From contig CALCEI010000134.1 in NCBI GenBank assembly GCA_937900575.1, positions 1 through 30,746 of the forward strand: a stretch of 30,746 nt of DNA, given 5' to 3'. The position numbers and the translations under genes were made by a program. Below, in pieces: positions 24,495 through 29,549 of this stretch. The first letter of the stretch is position 1, and each line of letters opens with the position of its first letter. The notes below the pieces were generated by a model. That model was given only the letters and a program-made list of their open reading frames with translations, was not told the DNA's origin and did no database searches. This DNA comes from an uncultured Clostridia bacterium (GTDB taxonomy: Bacteria > Bacillota > Clostridia > Christensenellales > UBA1242).

Positions 24495-24522
24495 TTGAAA
24501 AATCCGTAATTTTTTATATAAT
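24495..24522 (+). promoter_or_regulatory. Promoter with TATAAT 6 nt before the dus start (leaderless)
   Basis: TTGAAA (24495-24500), 16-nt spacer, TATAAT (24517-24522), then 6 nt to GTG at 24529. The geometry is identical to that at 18100-18134. No Shine-Dalgarno sequence is present. Confidence 0.7.
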
Positions 24523-24528
24523 TTTAAT

Positions 24529-25449
24529 GTGAAACCAAAATTTAAATTAAATTTTAATAAATTTATTGTTGCACTTGCCCCAATGGCAGGCGTAACAGAT
24601 TTTGCATTTCGCAAGATTTGTGCAGACTTTGGTGCAGATATGGTTGTGACGGAAATGATAAGTTTAAAAGCCATTGAACACACAAGCGCACGTTCACAAA
24701 AAATGTTGAGGGAAGAATCTTCTGCCTTGCACGTTTGCCAAGTATTTTTCCACGAACCAGATGTTGCCAACCTTATTGGTGACAAAATGTTTGATGCGTT
24801 TGATATAATTGACCTTAACTGTGGTTGCCCTGCTCCAAAAATTGTAAAAAATCATGACGGAAGTGCCATGATGAAAGATTTGGAAAATTCAAAGCAAGTT
24901 ATCTCATCTTTGGTGGAACATAGCAACAAACCTGTTTCAGTAAAATTTAGGCTTGGAATTGATGGTGTTGAAAATTACATTGAATTTGCCAAGATGTGCG
25001 AAGATTGTGGTGTATCCTTTTTAACCTTACACGCAAGAACACGTGAACAAGGTTATGCAGGGATAGTTGATAAAGATGCATACAAACGTTTGGTGGAAAG
25101 TGTAAATATTCCGGTATTTTGGAGTGGAGATATTGCATCAAAAGAAGATGTGGAATATGCAAAATCCATTGGTTGTGCTGGTGTCATGATTGGTCGTGCT
25201 GCCATGGGTAATCCAGAAATTTTTGCAAAAATTAAAGGAATTAAGGCTCCTTACAGCAAAAAACAAGCAATAATCAAACATTTGGAACTTTTAAAAACTT
25301 ATTTCCACTTCGAACGTACTCTTGTCGCATACTTCAAAAAACATTTAATGTGGTATGTAAAATCTATGGATAATGCCACAGCAACAAAAGTTAAAATTTT
25401 GCAATTTACAACGTTAAAAGAAATTGAAGATTTAATTGCCACCCTATAG
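24529..25449 (+). CDS. dus: tRNA-dihydrouridine synthase (DusB-like)
   Basis: An FMN-dependent enzyme that reduces uridines in the tRNA D-loop using NADPH. The 306-residue protein shows ALAPMAGVTDFAFR (15-28), the catalytic cysteine in LNCGCPAPKI (C100), VKFRLGIDG (about 147-155), LHARTREQGYAG (about 166-177), and WSGDIAS plus VMIGRAAMGNPEIF (FMN phosphate binding). Size and motif spacing suit the bacterial DusB group. The start is GTG at 24529, matching family N-termini; an ATG 2 nt upstream is out of frame and ends at once. It is divergent from spoVB and has no terminator before the tRNA gene. Confidence 0.93.
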   Translation: MKPKFKLNFNKFIVALAPMAGVTDFAFRKICADFGADMVVTEMISLKAIEHTSARSQKMLREESSALHVCQVFFHEPDVANLIGDKMFDAFDIIDLNCGCPAPKIVKNHDGSAMMKDLENSKQVISSLVEHSNKPVSVKFRLGIDGVENYIEFAKMCEDCGVSFLTLHARTREQGYAGIVDKDAYKRLVESVNIPVFWSGDIASKEDVEYAKSIGCAGVMIGRAAMGNPEIFAKIKGIKAPYSKKQAIIKHLELLKTYFHFERTLVAYFKKHLMWYVKSMDNATATKVKILQFTTLKEIEDLIATL

Positions 25450-25460
25450 CCACAAAACTA

Positions 25461-25489
25461 TTGCCAAACACACAAATTTGTGCTACACT
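25461..25489 (+). promoter_or_regulatory. Promoter of tRNA-Arg with internal palindrome
   Basis: TTGCCA (25461-25466), 17-nt spacer, TACACT (25484-25489) with an extended TGC. The predicted start near 25496 is about 14 nt before the mature tRNA. The spacer contains a perfect 12-bp palindrome, CACAAATTTGTG (25471-25482). Confidence 0.55.
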
Positions 25490-25509
25490 CATCATGTTTC
25501 ACAAAGTGC

Positions 25510-25584
25510 GTCTCCTTAGTTAAATGGATATAACAGACCCCTCCTAAGGGTCAGTTGTGAGTTCGATTCTCGCAGGGGGCACCA
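25510..25584 (+). tRNA. tRNA-Arg (anticodon CCU)
   Basis: A complete cloverleaf: acceptor GTCTCCT pairs with AGGGGGC (with G-U pairs), D-stem GTTA/TAAC, anticodon stem GACCC/GGGTC with loop CTCCTAA (anticodon CCT at 25543-25545), T-stem GTGAG/CTCGC with loop TTCGATT, discriminator A and encoded CCA (25582-25584). It reads AGG. The body is close to Escherichia coli argW, a well-known integration site, and the content beyond it is accessory. Confidence 0.95.
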
Positions 25585-25587
25585 AAC

Positions 25588-25617
25588 CACCACACCGGTG
25601 GTGTTTTTATTTTTTTT
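25588..25617 (+). terminator. Intrinsic terminator of tRNA-Arg
   Basis: CACCAC (25588-25593), loop ACCG, GTGGTG (25598-25603), followed by TTTTTATTTTTTTT. It begins 4 nt after the tRNA CCA. Confidence 0.85.
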
Positions 25618-25623
25618 ACACAA

Positions 25624-25650
25624 AAAAAGACAGATCGTTTCTGTCTTTTT
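25624..25650. terminator. Terminator of the GIY-YIG gene (bidirectional)
   Basis: AAAAAGACAGA (25624-25634), loop TCGTT, TCTGTCTTTTT (25640-25650). On the minus strand it ends in a run of T, closing the GIY-YIG transcript; on the plus strand it backs up the tRNA terminator. Confidence 0.85.
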
Positions 25651-25662
25651 CATTGTAACATT

Positions 25663-26505
25663 TTAATTATTAACGTCACTTAACAATTTACCAGATTTTG
25701 TTCTCCATTCTGTTTTTCCGTTCGATGCTCTGCCAAGGACAACTGAAGATGCTGCAGACGGAGCATTGAATTCATAATCTCTTGTCAGTTTATAGTCAAC
25801 AATAACTTGTTCATCAATTAATTTTTGCCTTAAATTATAATAAGTATGATCTTCGAATGATTTAGTTGTTTCAACATTAATTACTGCACCTTTCAATACT
25901 GTAAAACCATTATTTGATACAAAACCAACGGCTTCAGCCGATTTGCCTTTGCAATATAAATAATTTGTGTCTTCAGTTGCTTTTGGTGCAACATTAACCA
26001 ATTTCATGCCAAGCGCTCCAAGCAATGTCTTTATATTATCAATAAACTCTTCTGCTACTGCAATTTGAGATGCTTTTAAGTTGGTTTTACCATATGTACT
26101 TTTTGTTAAAAGCCTGTTAGTGTCAACTTCATAGATCTCATTTGCCAATCTATTTTCGATATATCTAATTTCCGCTTTGTCCAATCTGTTATCAACAAAG
26201 GCAACGGCTTGATTCCAATAATATTGTTCTTTACCTTTATCATAATCACTTATATGTTGTTTTAATCTGTGTTCTACATCTTCAGATTCTCCAACATAAA
26301 TTTTTTCATTGCCTTCGGAATCTGTACAATATAAAAGATAAACTCCTACATAATTAAATTCATCATCGTGGTACTTACCAACTTCAATTCTTGGTATTTT
26401 AATTGCTTTGCCACTCCAATTCCTTAATTCTGCAGTAACAACACCTTCAGATGTTCCATTTACAAAAAATAATTCAATACTTTTACCAAAAACTTTATTA
26501 TTCAT
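25663..26505 (-). CDS. GIY-YIG nuclease-domain protein with C-terminal DUF4357
   Basis: In this 280-residue protein the GIY-YIG core spans about 50-120: GVY (54-56), YVG (70-72), catalytic-type R80 in HRLKQH, and E117 in YIENRL. The C-terminus (about 220-275) ends in SAASSVVLGRASNGKTEWRTKSGK, the DUF4357 pattern, a domain often fused to GIY-YIG or found with restriction-modification systems. The nuclease motif residues are kept, so it is likely active, but the target is unknown; it may be a restriction/defence nuclease or mobile-element-associated. Start ATG has GGAGAAG 7 nt upstream and a promoter with extended -10 (TGA-TATACT at 26535-26543). It is the first gene past tRNA-Arg. Confidence 0.85.
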   Translation of the reverse strand: MNNKVFGKSIELFFVNGTSEGVVTAELRNWSGKAIKIPRIEVGKYHDDEFNYVGVYLLYCTDSEGNEKIYVGESEDVEHRLKQHISDYDKGKEQYYWNQAVAFVDNRLDKAEIRYIENRLANEIYEVDTNRLLTKSTYGKTNLKASQIAVAEEFIDNIKTLLGALGMKLVNVAPKATEDTNYLYCKGKSAEAVGFVSNNGFTVLKGAVINVETTKSFEDHTYYNLRQKLIDEQVIVDYKLTRDYEFNAPSAASSVVLGRASNGKTEWRTKSGKLLSDVNN

Positions 26506-26753
26506 AGTTCTTCTCCGATTGTAATTCTGTTTTTAGTATATCATAAAATTATTATTTTTGCATCTGTTTAATGGTGTTTTGTGTTTGTCTTGATTATAAT
26601 TTTAACAGTAGCGCAGTTAGCCACTATTAAATCATAAAAGTGTACTCAATTTGTGGACACACTCCAATTGGACTGAAAATTCGCCTACTAAGTGACAGGT
26701 TGGCAGTCCAAATCTGCCTAGTCACACCAATTTAGAAGCAAAAGAAAGACGGC
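26506..26753. other. Intergenic region with a tRNA-like structured element
   Basis: Between the GIY-YIG gene (leftward) and the 64-residue gene. It holds the GIY-YIG promoter, a plus-strand TATAAT (26595-26600), and the structured tRNA-like element plus terminator described separately. No protein-coding potential is seen. Confidence 0.6.
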
Positions 26754-26770
26754 TTATTTAGTCGTCTTTT
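26607..26770 (+). ncRNA. Candidate structured RNA with tRNA-like 3' half
   Basis: The 3' end mimics a tRNA: T-stem GGCAG/CTGCC (26702-26706, 26714-26718) with loop TCCAAAT (6 of 7 matches to the T-loop consensus), then TAGTCAC, A and CCA (26727-26729). The GTCAC strand pairs with GTGAC at 26692-26696, forming an acceptor/T-arm minihelix. An anticodon-like loop CTGAAAA (GAA) sits at 26673-26679, but no convincing D-arm or full acceptor stem is found. TTGGACTG (26668-26675) and CAGTCCAA (26704-26711) can form an alternative 8-bp pairing. An intrinsic terminator follows and a TATAAT lies at 26595-26600. It could be a decayed tRNA, an integration-site remnant or a genuine small RNA; the 5' end is a guess. 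Confidence 0.35.
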
Positions 26771-26774
26771 TTGT
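26746..26774 (+). terminator. Intrinsic terminator after the tRNA-like element
   Basis: AAAGACGGCT (26746-26755) pairs with AGTCGTCTTT (26761-26770) with one G-U, followed by further T residues on the plus strand. It overlaps the last codons of the minus-strand 64-residue gene and may serve that gene as well, though its T-run in that direction is weaker. Confidence 0.7.
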
Positions 26775-26948
26775 TTTTTTTATTTTTATTTCTCTTGTTG
26801 TTGGTTTTGATTTTTGTTTATTAAATTTATCTATGTCTTCTTTTGGGATTATTCCACTGATCTGAACTAAATCAGTCTGCGTTGAGCTAATTGTAAATGG
26901 ATTATATTTATTAAAATTTAAAGAATTTGCTATGAAAATATTATTCAT
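26754..26948 (-). CDS. Small lysine-rich protein linked to the SDH-type protease
   Basis: A 64-residue protein of unknown family. It has no signal peptide or membrane segment. The N-terminal half is polar with many Asn/Ser/Thr, the middle (VQISGIIPKEDIDKFNKQ) looks like a short folded motif, and the last 15 residues are highly basic (REIKIKKTKKTTK). It is credible despite its size because a perfect AGGAGG lies 6 nt before the ATG and overlaps the stop codon of the protease gene 9 nt upstream, which implies coupled translation. A substrate, adaptor or regulator of the protease is a reasonable but untested idea. Confidence 0.65.
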   Translation of the reverse strand: MNNIFIANSLNFNKYNPFTISSTQTDLVQISGIIPKEDIDKFNKQKSKPTTREIKIKKTKKTTK

Positions 26949-26957
26949 TATATCCTC

Positions 26958-28064
26958 CTATTGATTATATTTTGTCCAACCAGTTGGAAAAATAGTACAA
27001 TTAAAACCTATACTCATATCCATATTACGCCAATATGCTATGTCACTACTAGCATATGAAGCTTTTGCTAAATTTGTGCTTTCAATAGAGGCAATTAAGT
27101 GATTTAGTCTAATAGTTTGTTTGTTTTCAACTTTTGCAGCTTGTTGAGATAATTGCGCATACATAGTTTGAATTAAAGGTTGAGGAGTATTAGCAGGGAT
27201 TTCAACTACAGCGATTTTTGATAAAATCTCTTTTGATTCAGGATTCATAAAAAGTTCTCTCACAGGATCAAATACGGTGTTAGCATTCATTTCATTAGAA
27301 AAATCTTGCCATACAGACCATAATAGTCCCTCTAATTCTTTATCAGGAATTACAATATTAAGGCCAATTTCTTGAGCTTCTTTTCTTCCAACAGCATATC
27401 CATGATGATAAAAAGATGAATTTAATTGTTTTGCGATATTTTTACTTTTATTTGTGTCTTGTATATGCAAATTTAACATTTTCTCACTTAAAGACAATGA
27501 CAATTGTTGACTTCTTTTAGCACTTCCTATTGGCAAAGCTCCAATGTCATTTAATAATGGTGAAATTGCAGTAATTAAATATTGTTGATCTGTTACACCA
27601 ACATCAGTTTTAATAAAATCAATAAAATTTCTCAAATCTTCAGAACTAAACCTTCTTTGCTCGGTTTGTCCTTGCTGATTTTTCTTTATAGTCGTAAGCT
27701 GTGGATCAATTGGACCTAAATTTGAAAATGGATGCATTACAATATCATCTGCGCCTAATGATAAAATAGTTGCAGCACTATAAGCGACGTAAGGTAACAA
27801 AACAGACACCTTTTTAAATCGTTCTCTTAACATACTTATAATTCTTAGAGATACGATTGGATCGCCCCCATTACTTATAATCATAAAATCGACTTCTTCT
27901 TTATCTTCTGGAATAAGCTGTATCTGTTCTACTATTTCCGCAATAGCATCGCCACCCATATCGCTTGATAAATTAGGTCTAATTGAAGTAACATAAACAA
28001 TTAAAGGTCTATTTCTTTTTTCTTCTATTTTCTTATATATTGCTTTTCTCTCTTTATAGGCCAT
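26958..28064 (-). CDS. Clp-fold serine protease of the SDH/SppA-like group
   Basis: The 368-residue cytoplasmic protein matches the serine dehydrogenase proteinase family (PF01972-type, ClpP/crotonase fold). Features: VDFMIISNGGDPIVSLRII (about 58-76; the GG forms the oxyanion region), VLLPYVAYSAATILSLGADDIVM (about 88-110, nucleophile S96 in YSAAT), and HPFSNLGPIDPQL (about 111-123). The remainder is helical and ends in an unusual YWRNMDMSIGFNCTIFPTGW tail. Family members occur in defence islands; targets are unknown. It has its own promoter and an AAGGAG ribosome binding site and is followed by a coupled 64-residue gene. Confidence 0.85.
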   Translation of the reverse strand: MAYKERKAIYKKIEEKRNRPLIVYVTSIRPNLSSDMGGDAIAEIVEQIQLIPEDKEEVDFMIISNGGDPIVSLRIISMLRERFKKVSVLLPYVAYSAATILSLGADDIVMHPFSNLGPIDPQLTTIKKNQQGQTEQRRFSSEDLRNFIDFIKTDVGVTDQQYLITAISPLLNDIGALPIGSAKRSQQLSLSLSEKMLNLHIQDTNKSKNIAKQLNSSFYHHGYAVGRKEAQEIGLNIVIPDKELEGLLWSVWQDFSNEMNANTVFDPVRELFMNPESKEILSKIAVVEIPANTPQPLIQTMYAQLSQQAAKVENKQTIRLNHLIASIESTNLAKASYASSDIAYWRNMDMSIGFNCTIFPTGWTKYNQ

Positions 28065-28087
28065 TTTTTCTCCTTTGTATATTTAAT

Positions 28088-28116
28088 ATTATATCATACC
28101 TATTGACAAAAGTCAT
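28088..28116 (-). promoter_or_regulatory. Promoter of the SDH-type protease gene
   Basis: Minus strand: ATGACT (28111-28116), 17-nt spacer, TATAAT (28088-28093) preceded by TGA, giving an extended -10. The leader is about 18 nt and includes AAGGAG. Confidence 0.7.
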
Positions 28117-28130
28117 AAAATTTTTTAAAT

Positions 28131-28220
28131 TTATCCAAAAATTTCATTGATTTTTTCGCTGGCGTAGATATTGCTGATCTTTAAGAAGTAGCTGTAGGTC
28201 ACTTTTGTAGAGCTTGTTTT
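28131..28220 (-). pseudogene. Possible 3' remnant of a lost gene
   Basis: A frame bounded by stops (TAA on each side) reads TSSTKVTYSYFLKISNIYAS and continues EKINEIFG to a stop. Codons such as AGC, TAC, TTC, ATC and GCC are C-ending, unlike the neighbours, which suggests imported coding DNA. There is no start codon with a ribosome binding site. It could equally be chance in a short stretch. Confidence 0.2.
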
Positions 28221-28275
28221 TTAGAAAATGTACTTCATTTGAGAACATTTTTTACATTATTTGATTCATACTAAT

Positions 28276-28300
28276 AAAAAGAACTGATATTGATCAGTTC
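28276..28300 (-). terminator. Intrinsic terminator of the hsdR operon
   Basis: GAACTGAT (28281-28288), loop ATTG, ATCAGTTC (28293-28300): a perfect 8-bp stem followed on the minus strand by TTTTT (28276-28280). It closes the hsdR to zinc-ribbon gene run. Confidence 0.85.
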
Positions 28301-28347
28301 CAATAATACTTTATTTATTTTTTTCAACAAATTCTAATTTTGTATTT

Positions 28348-28896
28348 TTATTTGAATTTCCTTGTATATCTGCAATTGGTTGTTGAAAAGTTTTCACATC
28401 CATAAAAATTACCGCAAGGCCCATGCCTTTTAATTAATTTGCCCCCGCATCTAGGACACAAATCTTTTTTAGTTATAGATCCTTCAGTTTTGTTTTCTTG
28501 TAAATTTTCATTGGTGTTTATTGTATTGTTGATGCTTTTTTCTAAATTTTTATTTGATAATTTATGTTTCAAAATAAATGTAAATATTATTATTCCAACA
28601 ATGATAATGCCAGCTATTAAATAAATCCACCATTGAAATCCAAATATCCATTTAATAAATTTACACAATGCAATAAGCAAAGAAGATAAACCTACAAAAA
28701 CAATCAATCTTATTATCCAATGGCAGTCGCTCATTAAATCAGAATCGTATAAACCAATAGCATCAAATATCATCCCTACAAGATTAAATGATACTGAAAA
28801 AGATATAATTCCAATAATCCAAAGCAATACATTATCAATCGTTGTATTTCCTGTAATTTCAACAAAGTTAGTAATAAAATTAAACAACTGTTCCAC
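28348..28896 (-). CDS. Three-helix membrane protein with topoisomerase-type zinc ribbon
   Basis: The 182-residue protein has three membrane helices (about 22-40, 62-80, 88-111), a polar linker, and a C-terminal zinc ribbon (about 147-180: CPRCGGKL, then GPCGNFYGCENF, then NCRYTRKF) of the zf-C4_Topoisom type, with C147, C150, C167 and C175 as likely ligands. That ribbon usually binds nucleic acid at the end of topoisomerase I, and it also occurs in restriction-type and membrane proteins. GTG start with AAAGGA about 10 nt upstream, 14 nt after the preceding stop. As the last gene of the hsdR run it may be a membrane-tethered DNA-sensing component; that is inference. Confidence 0.75.
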   Translation of the reverse strand: MEQLFNFITNFVEITGNTTIDNVLLWIIGIISFSVSFNLVGMIFDAIGLYDSDLMSDCHWIIRLIVFVGLSSLLIALCKFIKWIFGFQWWIYLIAGIIIVGIIIFTFILKHKLSNKNLEKSINNTINTNENLQENKTEGSITKKDLCPRCGGKLIKRHGPCGNFYGCENFSTTNCRYTRKFK

Positions 28897-28910
28897 TATT
28901 AACTATTCCT

Positions 28911-29318
28911 TTATTTATAGAAATTCTTTTTTGATTTATATATTTTAATCAAGCCGTATATGGCGCCAATTATTGCGATAACAGATAAATAACTTGTCAC
29001 ATAATCAACATCAAAACCTAAAATCAGTATAACTAAAACAACGCTAAATGTGTATGTTAGGCTTAATGCAATGATGTTGAAAAATTTAAACTTACTTTTA
29101 TATATCTTAGATATACCAAACGCAATACAATAAGACACCATTACATTTAATATCCATAGAACATATTGCAAAATAGGGATAGAAGAAAAATCAAAATTTA
29201 TCATACCTATTAGTCCGCCAATTAATAAAGATAATAGTGCACCAATAATTGATGTAATAAGGATCTTAATAAAATTATTTTTCTTGGTCTCTTGAATATT
29301 TTGTTTTTGGTCACTCAT
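28911..29318 (-). CDS. Small four-helix membrane protein of unknown function
   Basis: The 135-residue protein has a charged cytoplasmic N-terminus and four hydrophobic segments (about 17-39, 47-70, 78-100, 106-124), the first with a glycine-rich IIGALLSLLIGGLIG pattern, and a basic C-terminal tail. No family is recognised. Its ATG overlaps the stop codon of the 72-residue gene by 1 nt (TAATG), so it is translationally coupled within the hsdR operon. Small multi-pass proteins in such positions are often pore-forming effectors or immunity factors of defence modules, but nothing in the sequence proves this. Confidence 0.7.
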   Translation of the reverse strand: MSDQKQNIQETKKNNFIKILITSIIGALLSLLIGGLIGMINFDFSSIPILQYVLWILNVMVSYCIAFGISKIYKSKFKFFNIIALSLTYTFSVVLVILILGFDVDYVTSYLSVIAIIGAIYGLIKIYKSKKNFYK

Positions 29319-29536
29319 TATTTTTTACCGCCAAAAAAGTTTGATAATGCTTTGGTGAATTTCTCCCACAAACTAGGTTTTTTATCATAATGTTCTAGCT
29401 TTGCATTTAATGTTTCTGCTGAACGAAAGAATTGCTCAATTTCAGATTGTTCTTGCGGTGTATATTTATCGTAATTATCCATTATGTCGTCAATTACTTT
29501 ATTAAAATTTTTTGTTAAATCACTTTTTTTGCTCAT
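29318..29536 (-). CDS. Small soluble protein downstream of hsdR
   Basis: A 72-residue acidic-then-basic protein, mostly helical in appearance (NFNKVIDDIMDNYDKYTPQE, then EQFFRSAETLNAKLEHYDKK) with an amphipathic C-terminal segment WEKFTKALSNFFGGKK. No family is recognised and there is no signal or membrane helix. ATG at 29536 has a perfect GGAGG 7 nt upstream; a longer frame starting at 29695 lies inside hsdR and is rejected. It starts 13 nt after the hsdR stop and its own stop overlaps the next start, so it belongs to the hsdR operon. Confidence 0.7.
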   Translation of the reverse strand: MSKKSDLTKNFNKVIDDIMDNYDKYTPQEQSEIEQFFRSAETLNAKLEHYDKKPSLWEKFTKALSNFFGGKK

Positions 29537-29549
29537 ATTTTCCTCCGTA

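Larger units (their letters stand above)
28065..28347. other. Intergenic region: protease promoter, a short coding-like relic and the hsdR-operon terminator
   Basis: The right part ends the hsdR cassette at a hairpin (28276-28300), the left part carries the protease promoter, and between them lies a 30-codon open stretch with C-ending codons (28131-28220). Each is listed separately; nothing else is seen. Confidence 0.65.

Noticed and set aside
24462..24785. In-frame N-terminal extension of spoVB by 108 codons
   Set aside because: It runs antisense through dus and both promoters; family N-termini and an AAGG site support ATG at 24461.
26607..26729. A complete functional tRNA
   Set aside because: T-arm and CCA fit, but no proper D-arm, the 5' acceptor strand pairs only with a bulge, and the anticodon stem is weak; reported as tRNA-like only.
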